Below the pieces are notes generated by a model, which had not been told where the DNA came from, searched no databases, and saw only the letters and a list, made by a program, of their open reading frames with translations. Shown piece by piece: positions 1-6,998 of a stretch of 16,296 bases of DNA; position 1 is the first letter of the stretch; every line of letters starts with the position of its first letter. Origin of the DNA: Spirochaetaceae bacterium (lineage in GTDB: Bacteria; Spirochaetota; Spirochaetia; DSM-27196; SKKC01); assembly GCA_003554375.1 (NCBI GenBank), contig PWGF01000255.1, forward strand, positions 1-16,296. The letters are read 5' to 3'. Both the position numbers and the translations under genes were made by a program.

Positions 1-586
1 ATGATACGATAATCCACGAACCGGCGGCGACGTCGGCTACTCCCATCTCCGGGTTCTTCTCGATGATCGTGCCCATCATCGCGTCTCCGAGTGCCCGCGT
101 AGGCTGAAGACCGTACTGACCGCTCGGCGCCATGACGTACCCGCCGTGATACAAACCGCCCCTCTTAACCGCCGCTTCGCGCTCAGTAGGGTTGTTCCCG
201 GAGTTGTGATCCGGCGTGCGCGCAAACGCTCCGCCGTCCGCTCGCCGCCAACAGGCGAACGTATCTCCGAGTTGAGCATAGCGGAGCGTGGTGCCTTCAG
301 AGCTGAGCCACACCGCGGTGTAAACCGCGCCCGCGTCATATCCCATGGTACTATTTATAGCTGCTCCTGCTGCGCGCTTCAACGCTACCTTCGCTTCTCC
401 CTGATACTCGGCGCTGAACGTCCGAACGAAGATCGGCACCGCGTGCTCTGCACACTCGTGGCCACCATGACCATCTGCTACAACGAGCAGGCATGATCCA
501 TCCGAGAGAACCGCCGTCCCCTGACGATCCTCGCCCTTGACCTGGCGTTCGAACACCTGAAGCCTTTCCGGTACTTGGTACGGCAT
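1..586 (-). CDS. PP2C-type protein serine/threonine phosphatase (C-terminus beyond window)
   Basis: Reading the minus strand from the ATG at 586 gives 195 codons without a stop, running off the left edge. PP2C metal-dependent phosphatase motifs appear in order: GED at residues 18-20, VADGHGGHE at 36-44 (the metal-binding DGxGG), QLGDT at 105-109, and QPTRALGD at 161-168. The last visible residues, GSWIIVS, are where PP2C proteins normally continue into the SDG metal-binding motif, so the missing part is probably the last quarter of the domain. The family dephosphorylates Ser/Thr phosphoproteins in the cytoplasm; no partner kinase is visible. No signal peptide or membrane segment is seen. The frame stays open upstream of 586, so a longer N-terminus is possible; the ATG follows a purine-rich GGTGGAAG. 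It is transcribed divergently from the gene at 791. Family assignment is firm; substrate is unknown. Confidence 0.88.
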   Translation of the reverse strand, partial: MPYQVPERLQVFERQVKGEDRQGTAVLSDGSCLLVVADGHGGHECAEHAVPIFVRTFSAEYQGEAKVALKRAAGAAINSTMGYDAGAVYTAVWLSSEGTTLRYAQLGDTFACWRRADGGAFARTPDHNSGNNPTEREAAVKRGGLYHGGYVMAPSGQYGLQPTRALGDAMMGTIIEKNPEMGVADVAAGSWIIVS

Positions 587-751
587 GGCACTTCCACCGT
601 AGACGATTGAAGGCGGGTGGTCCAGAGGCTTTGCCCGAGCTTCGAGCCGGCGCCTCGCTCGTCTCCGAAACCCGTTTGCACAGCGCAACGGCGAGAGCAG
701 CGGTAGAACGGCGCCGATTGCCGCGACCGTTATCCGCGCATGCGTATGTCG

Positions 752-760
752 TGTTATGCT
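752..760 (+). promoter_or_regulatory. possible extended -10 promoter for the voltage-sensor-like gene
   Basis: TGTTATGCT forms a TGn extended -10 element (TATGCT, four of six consensus bases) about 30 bp before the ATG at 791. No good -35 hexamer is present; TTATCC at 730-735 sits 19 bp upstream. This is a motif-based guess in the divergent spacer 587-790, which must also hold the promoter of the minus-strand phosphatase. Nothing else was recognised in that spacer. Confidence 0.3.
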
Positions 761-776
761 ACCAGCCGATCGTCTC

Positions 777-783
777 AGAGGAG
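777..783 (+). promoter_or_regulatory. ribosome binding site fixing the start at 791
   Basis: AGAGGAG lies 7 nt before the ATG at 791. It favours that codon over the in-frame ATG at 740, which would add 17 polar residues without homology-like features and has no comparable site. Confidence 0.7.
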
Positions 784-790
784 CGACCAA

Positions 791-1981
791 ATGAAGCTAC
801 AGAGCATTCGGAAGCAGGGCCAGCTTGGCGTTTTTGTCGTCGATCTCGTTATGGTTGTTCTTTTGGTAATAAACCTCGCATGGATCGTATTCGACTGGCT
901 CTTGCAGCACGCAGCGATTTTCGACCTGTTCGTGGGAGTGTGGCCCGAGTTCGCTTCCTGGTACGCTGCCGTTATCCAACCGCGATTCATCTTCGTAGAT
1001 CTGATGTTTGTCTCCATCTTTCTGCTTGAGTTCTTCGCACGTTGGGTCTTGGCCGTGATATACCGGCGGTACCACCGCTGGTTCTTTTTCCCCTTCATCC
1101 ATTGGTACGATCTGTTGGGCTGTATTCCAATCGCAGGCTTCCGCATCCTCAGGCTTCTCCGCATTATCTCGATCGCTTTCCGGCTTCATCGCACCGGCGT
1201 CATCGATCTCTCCCAGGCCCCTGCGGTGCGTTTCGTCCGCAAGTACTACGGGATCGCCATGCAAGAGCTTACCGACCGGGTAACGGTGAATCTTCTCAGC
1301 GAGATTCAGGACGAACTCCGACACGGCACCCCGGTGCTCGACAAGATCATGACCGAGGTGGTCGCGCCGCAACGCGAAGCGCTCGTGGAGTGGCTATCAC
1401 ATCGAATCGAGCGAGCAGCTACCCGCCACTATCAACGTCATCGCGCCGATATCCGCCGCTACATCAGGAGTAAGATCCGGGTCGCCACCGAGCGAAACCG
1501 CGAAGTGGCGCGCCTCGATCAACTCCCAATGGTCGGGCCGATGGTCAGACGCGCCGTGGAGGACACCGCAAGCGACGTAGCTTTCAACCTCGTGACCGAG
1601 CTCATTCAGGACCTCGGTTCCGAACGAAATCGCATCGTCGTGGAGGAAGCGGCAGACCTCCTCTTCGAAGCGATCGTCTCGCGAGAGGAGGACACGGAGG
1701 TCTCGGCTCAGGTATTGAGCTCTATCGATCGCTCGCTGGAGCTTATCAAACACCACGTCCGCATCCAGCAATGGAAACTGCGAGAGCAATCTTCCGACGA
1801 GAGCGAGTTTCGTCGCTTGATGCGTGAAGAGCTGGACCGAATTGCCGAAGAGTGGGATAAGGAAGAGTGGAGTGACGAAGCGTGGGATTCGACTGAGCAC
1901 TCCACGCGCGACGAACAGACGACCGGCCCGGCCCCGAGGGAGGAACCGAATGCCGGCGCAAATCAGGACTCGACCGGCTGA
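791..1981 (+). CDS. voltage-sensor-like (ion-channel-related) membrane protein without a visible pore
   Basis: The protein has 396 residues. Four hydrophobic segments occupy the first 135: S1 about 14-36, S2 about 64-90 (with E80 and R84), S3 about 98-115 (HWYDLLG, D107), and S4 about 117-134. S4 reads FRILRLLRIISIAFR, with positive charges at every third position (R118, R121, R124, R131). This is the layout of the voltage-sensor domain of the ion transport superfamily. The usual S5, pore loop (TVGYG or similar) and S6 do not follow. Instead residues 140-370 are charged and helical, rich in Arg and Glu, with an MVGPMVRRAVEDTASDVAFN stretch near 247-266; the tail (370-396) is acidic and disordered-looking. 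It may be a voltage-sensing regulator, a proton-conducting protein or a channel subunit; none is proved. The barrel gene starts 89 bp downstream and may share its transcript. Confidence 0.6.
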   Translation: MKLQSIRKQGQLGVFVVDLVMVVLLVINLAWIVFDWLLQHAAIFDLFVGVWPEFASWYAAVIQPRFIFVDLMFVSIFLLEFFARWVLAVIYRRYHRWFFFPFIHWYDLLGCIPIAGFRILRLLRIISIAFRLHRTGVIDLSQAPAVRFVRKYYGIAMQELTDRVTVNLLSEIQDELRHGTPVLDKIMTEVVAPQREALVEWLSHRIERAATRHYQRHRADIRRYIRSKIRVATERNREVARLDQLPMVGPMVRRAVEDTASDVAFNLVTELIQDLGSERNRIVVEEAADLLFEAIVSREEDTEVSAQVLSSIDRSLELIKHHVRIQQWKLREQSSDESEFRRLMREELDRIAEEWDKEEWSDEAWDSTEHSTRDEQTTGPAPREEPNAGANQDSTG

Positions 1982-2070
1982 ACGACTGCTTGGACGGTGA
2001 CACGGAGCAGGCGTCTCCCCAAGCGGAAGCCGGTGCGTCGAATACCATACCAGATCCAGGAGAGGGTGAC

Positions 2071-2583
2071 ATGAGAAGATTAGCATGGCTAGTCGCGGCG
2101 TTGACGCTGGTCGTGGCGGCACAAGCGACAGCGCAACAGGACGTGGGGCTTTCCGTCCACGTAGGGGCAGCGTTCCCGCACGGCAGTGGTGACTCCGAGA
2201 ATGGTGACTCCAAGATTACTTACGAGGAGTGGGCCCCCAGCTTCAACTACGGTTTTTCCGTCGATATCCCTCTGGTCGAAACGTTCCGGCTTTCACCCTT
2301 CGCGGAACTCTACAGGCTGAACGACCAAAACGTCACCGATATGGGGATTGGCTTCAACCTCACGGTTCCCGCCGACCAGATACGATTCTACGCCGGCTTT
2401 GTGCCGGGCATTAGCGCCGTCGGTGACCAGACGTTGCTGCACCTGGGCGTGGAAGCCGGAACCGCCTTTCCTTTGGTGGCCAACCTCGAGCTCTTCACTG
2501 CGGCCAAGTACAAATTCATCTTCCCCGACGATGACAACATCCGCGTGCTTCACGGCCGAGCGGGCATCGTCTTCAATCTGTAA
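2071..2583 (+). CDS. small outer-membrane beta-barrel-like protein
   Basis: 170 residues from the ATG at 2071, preceded by AGGAGAGGG. A longer frame opens at 1990, but its first 27 residues are polar and would bury the signal peptide. Residues 1-21 (MRRLAWLVAA... ATA) form a typical Sec signal peptide with cleavage near ATA-QQ. The mature part alternates polar and hydrophobic/aromatic residues in short strands separated by Gly/Asp/Asn turns (LSVHVGAAF, FNYGFSVDI, FRLSPFAELY, MGIGFNLTV, IRFYAGFVPG, LHLGVEAGTAF, LELFTAAKYKF, GRAGIVFNL). This suits an eight-stranded barrel of the OmpA/OmpW-like size class. The final strand ends in FNL rather than a terminal Phe. It lies downstream of the voltage-sensor-like gene on the same strand and converges with the DUF434 gene. 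Location is well supported; function is unknown. Confidence 0.72.
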   Translation: MRRLAWLVAALTLVVAAQATAQQDVGLSVHVGAAFPHGSGDSENGDSKITYEEWAPSFNYGFSVDIPLVETFRLSPFAELYRLNDQNVTDMGIGFNLTVPADQIRFYAGFVPGISAVGDQTLLHLGVEAGTAFPLVANLELFTAAKYKFIFPDDDNIRVLHGRAGIVFNL

Positions 2584-2610
2584 CGGCACGGCCGCCGTGA
2601 AAGCATGCCC

Positions 2611-2700
2611 GCTTCAGCGGCACGCCCGCGCCCCTCGGGAGGAACAATCGGCGCGCACTCCGTATACACCAGCTTCAGCGGCACGCCCGCGGCCCTCGGG
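2611..2700. repeat. two 29-bp direct repeats (one mismatch) at 61-bp spacing
   Basis: Copy 1 spans 2611-2639 and copy 2 spans 2672-2700. Both begin GCTTCAGCGGCACGCCCGCG-like and end CCCTCGGG, with one C/G difference near position 21 of the unit. The unit-plus-gap length is 61 bp. They lie in the spacer (2584-2781) between the convergent barrel and DUF434 genes. A GC-rich imperfect hairpin follows at 2707-2729; without a T-run it is not a classical terminator. The copies may be degenerate REP-type elements. No third regular copy is seen at the expected distance on either side. Confidence 0.75.
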
Positions 2701-2781
2701 GCTCCTCCACCGCGCCGGCGCCGCCGTGGCCCCCTGTCCCGCGGCTTGCGCGCACCGGCCTCGATGCCGTGGATCCCGCGG

Positions 2782-3717
2782 CTACGCTTCTCCCAGAAGC
2801 CGCCGAATGTCAATGTAGTTTCGCCCCAGTCCCGATGACCTTGAGCCGGCGAGAACGTAGCGCGCGTGATCGAACAGGGGAGCGTCACATCGGTCGGCTA
2901 TCTCCGAATCGCTCCCCGCGAGCACGCCTGAAATCTCCGGGCTGCCGGTGACCGGCGCCCCGGCTACGTTGCTATCAAAGTCGCAAGACGCTCCCGCAGG
3001 CAACCGCAGCTCCCGCTCATCCGCCTGCGTTATCTTAGGCATCAGGCCACCGTCGTGCACTAGCCCCTGTGGGCTCTGACTACCCCCGCGGGTCTCCCGA
3101 ACCCATGCGGCAAGCCGCCGGTCCACATGGGGAGCACGAACAACCTCGGTCGGAATCGATCCCCTCCGATTGCGGAAGCCGAGCTCGCGGAGCCGGGCCG
3201 CGTGTTGCCCGCTTCCGGGGAAAAACTGATCGAGGAATATCACCACCGACTGAACACCCGCCGGAAGGGCAACCCCACACAGCTCGCGAATCAGCGCTTC
3301 CAGCTCGCACGAATCCGAGGGGCGCTTCCTGCTACCCGCCACATCGCGCAGGAATCCGTCACGCGCTAATACAACCGGTCGCCCATGCCGGACGTTCCGA
3401 ATAGTGAACAGAACGTTATAGCCGTCGATCCACAGGACGCCGGTCGGTTCGACAGTGAGGCGCTTCCGCCGGCGCTCAGCTTCCTCCGCCGGGTAGACTC
3501 CCCTCAGGAGAGCCGTACGCTCGGCGCCGGTCAGCCGATACCGGTCACCAACCAGTCTACGCGTCGGCTTCTCGCCGTAGCCGCGATCCAGTAGATATGC
3601 GTAGTCCGAAGCCGCCTCGCGAAAGCGGTAGCGGAACGGTGAGCTATCCGATCTCGAGCTGAATCCGTCTCCGGCGACGATACCGCACCTACCTTCCGGT
3701 CCGCGGGAACATAGCAC
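2782..3717 (-). CDS. DUF434/DUF5616-type protein of unknown function with an extra internal segment
   Basis: 311 residues on the minus strand, opening with GTG at 3717. Residues 30-90 match the DUF434 pattern: FREAASDYAYLLDRGYG, RRLVGDRYRLTGAERTALLR and GVYPAEEAERRR. Residues 94-175 look like the DUF5616 part: VLWIDGYNVLFTI, VVLARDGFLRDVAGS and SVVIFLDQFF, ending near 265-290 with VLAGSDSEIADR and FDHARYVLAG. The IDGYN and SDSEIAD acids suggest a PIN/NYN-like nuclease fold, which is inference only. About 55 residues (208-264, including HDGGLMPKITQADE) separate blocks that I recall as nearly adjacent in relatives. The first 28 residues have no family match and no clear ribosome site precedes the GTG, so the true start may be further in. 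It converges with the barrel gene and is divergent from the aminopeptidase gene. Confidence 0.68.
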   Translation of the reverse strand: MLCSRGPEGRCGIVAGDGFSSRSDSSPFRYRFREAASDYAYLLDRGYGEKPTRRLVGDRYRLTGAERTALLRGVYPAEEAERRRKRLTVEPTGVLWIDGYNVLFTIRNVRHGRPVVLARDGFLRDVAGSRKRPSDSCELEALIRELCGVALPAGVQSVVIFLDQFFPGSGQHAARLRELGFRNRRGSIPTEVVRAPHVDRRLAAWVRETRGGSQSPQGLVHDGGLMPKITQADERELRLPAGASCDFDSNVAGAPVTGSPEISGVLAGSDSEIADRCDAPLFDHARYVLAGSRSSGLGRNYIDIRRLLGEA

Positions 3718-3912
3718 CCAATATTTGCGGACCGCTCAACCGGCTCCGTACATGCCCGACCGACACCTCGGGTAGGCTACCGGGCCGCGATTGTCAGCCT
3801 TTCCGGCCAGGACGGTTGCTGAAGCGCTCCCACGCTCCCTACCGAACCGCCACCGGGGGACCAACAATCCTCTCCTCACGCTTGTCACGGTACTCTCGCG
3901 TCGCCCCACCGT

Positions 3913-3953
3913 CAACGCGCCCAGAGCCGCCGGCCGCTCCTCTGGGCGCGTTG
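3913..3953. repeat. 14-bp perfect inverted repeat (hairpin)
   Basis: CAACGCGCCCAGAG at 3913-3926 pairs perfectly with CTCTGGGCGCGTTG at 3940-3953 across a 13-nt GC-rich loop. Neither side has a T-run, so it is not a standard intrinsic terminator. Both neighbouring genes point away from it, so a terminator would not be expected unless an unseen transcript lies here. Confidence 0.8.
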
Positions 3954-4040
3954 TCCAACTGCGCTTGACCCGAGCCGCCGGCCGCGCGGTAGGCTGCCCG
4001 CCATGCCATTGACAGATGCACAGTATGCGCTAAGCTCGCT

Positions 4041-4066
4041 GCCGGAGCCGGTCACTTCGGTCCGGC
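4041..4066. repeat. 9-bp hairpin with one bulge
   Basis: GCCGGA (4041-4046) and CCG (4048-4050) pair with CGG (4058-4060) and TCCGGC (4061-4066), with one bulged G at 4047 and a 7-nt loop. It lies about 170 bp before the aminopeptidase start. Confidence 0.55.
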
Positions 4067-4235
4067 AAACCGATTCTGCTCGGCCGCCATGCTTTCAGGG
4101 TTAGCGACCGGGCCCGGGCGTACTGCGCACACCCCGGTGGAGCGTCCATCTTCCTCGGTGGTATGATCGGCACCGTCGGTATCCGCACGCTCATATTGCC
4201 CGGCCGTAACTTGCCGGCGAAAGGAGTCTGATCTC

Positions 4236-6905
4236 ATGTTTCGACCGTCCGTATACCGCATCCGATTAGAGCCCGACTTGGCCACCTTTCATTTCCTTGG
4301 AGCGGTGGAGATCACGGGTCATCTCGAGACGCCCGCGCGCACTATCGAGCTCCACGCGGCGGAGCTGCGATCAGAGCACCGGGACTCGACTGCGGGCCGC
4401 TCCGAGCGCGAAGAACAGCATGCAGGCCGAGACGAGCGCGGGCCGGGAAGCGAGTCTGAGCTCGCTGTGGAATGGCAGATAGACGAGGCGGCGGAACGGC
4501 TTACCCTCGTCTTCGATCGCGACGTGACCGGGCCGGTACGCCTGACGGTGTGGTTTACGGGATTTCACAACGAGCGGATGGTCGGCTTCTACCGCGCTCG
4601 ATTCTTCCACGGTGGCGAGCCCGACTACGTGGCGGTCACGCAGTTCGAAAAGAACGAAGCACGGCGCGCGTTTCCGTGCGTCGACCATCCCGCGGCAAAG
4701 GCGTTCTTCGACATCGAGCTTGCCGTCCCGAAGGCGCATCTGGCTCTCTCCAATACGCCGGCCTCCGGCGAGGAGCCGCTTCCCGACGGCCGGAAGCTGA
4801 TCCGGTTCGAACGGACCCCGCGCATGTCGACCTATCTGCTTTTCTTTGGTGCCGGGCCGTTCGAAACAGTGGAAGACCGCTCGTTCCGGATTCCGGTTCG
4901 CATCGTGGCGCCCCCCGGGCAGGCGAAGTACGGAGCGGATGCGGTACGCTTTGCCCAGGAAGCGCTCGAGTTCGGCGAAGCTTTCACCGGCTTCCCCTTC
5001 CCCATTGGAAAGATGGACCTGATCGCGTGTCCGGATTTCGCGTTCGGAGCGATGGAGAACTACGGGGCGATCACCTACCGGGAGAATCTGGTGCTCAACG
5101 ATCCCGCGGTCACGACTCGGGCCAACCTGGACCGGATCGGGCAGATCACCACCCACGAGGTCGCCCACATGTGGTTCGGCAATCTCGTGTCGCCTGCGGA
5201 GTGGAAGTACATCTGGCTGAACGAGGCTTTTGCTACCTACTTCGGCTATCTCATGACCGATGCGTACCATCCGGATTGGGCGAGTCTCGAGCGTTTTGTC
5301 TCCGAGCGTGTGGTGGGGGCGCTCATGCGGGATTCGCTTCCCGGCACCATCCCGATCGAGCTTCCGGGGACGGGCGATAGCGAGTTCAGCCCCGGAACCG
5401 CGCCGATAGTCTACAGCAAGGCGGGAGCAATCCTGCGCATGTTCCACGGCTACTTGGGAGAAACGGCCTTCCGGGCCGGCGTACGGGAGTACCTCGGGCA
5501 GTTCGCCCAAGGATGCGCGGATACGGAAGGCTATCTCGAGTCGTTCTCCAAGGGGGTAGCCGAGACGCCGAAAGCGCCCTCTTTCGGGCGCGATCTCATG
5601 GCGGAATGGATCCGTCGCCCAGGCTATCCGATCGTCCGAGTGCGCCGGGAGGGAAACCGGCTCCACCTCCTCCAGGAGCGGTTCGTGCTCGATCCGGAAG
5701 AAACGATGTCCGGCTCGGCCTCCGACTCGGCGGATGAACCTCCGTGGAGCCTCCCGGTCACTGTCCGTGCCTTCGACGCGCAGGGGCGGCCGGAAGACCG
5801 GGCCGTGCTTCTGTCGGAACGTCGAGGATCTCTGGACCTCCCGGACGGGTGCGTCACATTCAAGGTAAACGCGGATCAGACCGGGTTCTATCGCGTTGCC
5901 TACGAGCCCCCGCAACGGGAGGACCTCGGCCGGCGGGCAGCCGGCGGGATGCTCAACGCATTCGACCGGTTCGGCCTCATAGACGACCTCTGGGCGCAGC
6001 TGTGCGCGGGCGAGCTCCCGGTCATTACCTTCCTGGATTTTGCCGTGCGCCATTTCGCCGAGGAAACCGCTTATCTGCCGCTCGACCGGCTGTGTACGGT
6101 GTTCGAGAAACTCCTGGTGCCGGCTTCGTTGAAAGGCGCCGGGCCCAGCGGTTCCGGCCGGTCCGCCGACGAGAGCAGCCCGTTTTCGAGCCCAGGAAGC
6201 GGGATGGAACCGGCCGCGGAGATGCCCTCGGTAGCCGAAGTGGCGCAGAAAGTACTCGAACGGGCAGCGGAACGGATCGGAATCGAGGCGGTCGCCGGAG
6301 AGCCGCATCCCACGGCGCTCATCCGCACCCAGCTGAGCTGGACCGCCTTTGCCGCGGGGCTCGAACCAACCCGGAGCCGGCTCATCGAGCGATTCGAGCG
6401 TGCGCAGCGTGGCGAGACACTCCCGGCAGACGTTCAGCCGCAGGCATTCCGCGCGGGTGCGGCAGCGGTACCTGGCGCCGACGACTGGATCATGGAACGC
6501 GTAGGCGCTGCCGACACCCCGGAGGCGCAGCGGCAACACCTCGTGGCCGCCCTCGGGTGCCTGCCGGATGCGGAGACGATTGAGAAGGCGCTCGATTTCG
6601 TCACTGAAGAGGTACCGGCGCGGAACCGCCCGTTCTTCTTCGCCCGCGCCGGGCTGAATCCGGCCGCCGCCGAGCCGCTGTGGGAGTGGTTGCGGAGCAA
6701 CCTCGATTCGCTGACGCAGATGCATCCGTTTCACTTGGGGAGTATCCTGCTCGCGGTCGTGCCGACCGCGGGTCTCGGGCGTGCGCCCGAGATGCGTCGC
6801 CTCCTAGACGAATGGCTCACGCGCAGCGAGATGGACCTTGCCCATAACGTCCGGATGGCCGGCGAGCTCCTTGCAGTCAACGAGTCATTGGCTGCGCAGC
6901 TGTAG
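4236..6905 (+). CDS. M1 family zinc aminopeptidase
   Basis: 889 residues from an ATG preceded by AAGGAG with 9-nt spacing. The M1 (gluzincin) signatures are intact: the substrate-binding GAMEN at 271-275, the zinc ligands in HEVAH at 307-311, and the third ligand E330 in WLNEAFATYFGY, exactly 18 residues after the second His. An N-terminal beta domain (1-220), catalytic domain (about 220-460), small beta domain (about 470-570) and C-terminal helical domain (about 580-889, ERAP1_C-like) follow the family order. The enzyme removes N-terminal residues from peptides; no signal peptide is visible, so it is probably cytoplasmic. Three hydrophilic stretches (residues about 46-75, 487-500 and 635-665) look like extra surface loops. 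It stands alone on its strand and relates to tricorn-interacting F2/F3 or puromycin-sensitive types rather than to PepN by recalled features. Family certain; substrate range unknown. Confidence 0.94.
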   Translation: MFRPSVYRIRLEPDLATFHFLGAVEITGHLETPARTIELHAAELRSEHRDSTAGRSEREEQHAGRDERGPGSESELAVEWQIDEAAERLTLVFDRDVTGPVRLTVWFTGFHNERMVGFYRARFFHGGEPDYVAVTQFEKNEARRAFPCVDHPAAKAFFDIELAVPKAHLALSNTPASGEEPLPDGRKLIRFERTPRMSTYLLFFGAGPFETVEDRSFRIPVRIVAPPGQAKYGADAVRFAQEALEFGEAFTGFPFPIGKMDLIACPDFAFGAMENYGAITYRENLVLNDPAVTTRANLDRIGQITTHEVAHMWFGNLVSPAEWKYIWLNEAFATYFGYLMTDAYHPDWASLERFVSERVVGALMRDSLPGTIPIELPGTGDSEFSPGTAPIVYSKAGAILRMFHGYLGETAFRAGVREYLGQFAQGCADTEGYLESFSKGVAETPKAPSFGRDLMAEWIRRPGYPIVRVRREGNRLHLLQERFVLDPEETMSGSASDSADEPPWSLPVTVRAFDAQGRPEDRAVLLSERRGSLDLPDGCVTFKVNADQTGFYRVAYEPPQREDLGRRAAGGMLNAFDRFGLIDDLWAQLCAGELPVITFLDFAVRHFAEETAYLPLDRLCTVFEKLLVPASLKGAGPSGSGRSADESSPFSSPGSGMEPAAEMPSVAEVAQKVLERAAERIGIEAVAGEPHPTALIRTQLSWTAFAAGLEPTRSRLIERFERAQRGETLPADVQPQAFRAGAAAVPGADDWIMERVGAADTPEAQRQHLVAALGCLPDAETIEKALDFVTEEVPARNRPFFFARAGLNPAAAEPLWEWLRSNLDSLTQMHPFHLGSILLAVVPTAGLGRAPEMRRLLDEWLTRSEMDLAHNVRMAGELLAVNESLAAQL

Positions 6906-6924
6906 GGGTGCGCGGCCGCGCGGC

Positions 6925-6980
6925 GCTGAGGCGCTGAGGCGCTGAGGCGCTGAGGCGCTGAGGCTGTGAGGCTGTGAGGC
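6925..6980. repeat. 8-bp tandem repeat, seven units
   Basis: Five exact GCTGAGGC units (6925-6964) are followed by two TGTGAGGC variants (6965-6980), and then the degenerate TAAGCGGC. The array fills the 93-bp space between the convergent aminopeptidase and oxidoreductase genes and lies outside both reading frames. Confidence 0.92.
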
Positions 6981-6998
6981 TAAGCGGCTCTCTGCGCA

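Larger units (their letters stand above)
3718..4235. other. 518-bp gene-free divergent spacer with hairpins
   Basis: No open frame here has family-like content or a ribosome site. Visible structure is a 14-bp perfect hairpin (3913-3953), a 14-bp direct repeat GAGCCGCCGGCCGC at 3924-3937 and 3972-3985, and a bulged 9-bp hairpin (4041-4066). TTGACA at 4009-4014 followed 16 bp later by TAAGCT is a weak promoter candidate for the aminopeptidase gene. No tRNA-like or recognised riboswitch pattern was found. Confidence 0.5.

Noticed and set aside
146..496. 116-residue plus-strand open frame at the left edge
   Set aside because: The opposite strand encodes a clear PP2C phosphatase over the same bases.
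2611..2700. CRISPR array
   Set aside because: Only two repeat copies, no further regular copy, no cas genes, and the repeat lacks the usual palindromic core.
2605..2838. small plus-strand protein between the barrel and DUF434 genes
   Set aside because: It covers the repeats and hairpin, overlaps the DUF434 3' end, and has a composition expected of GC-rich noncoding DNA.
3913..3953. intrinsic terminator
   Set aside because: The stem is strong but no T-run follows on either strand, and no gene reads toward it.
4371..6734. 787-residue minus-strand open frame
   Set aside because: It mirrors the certain M1 aminopeptidase gene; such long antisense frames are common in GC-rich genes, and its translation shows no domain pattern.
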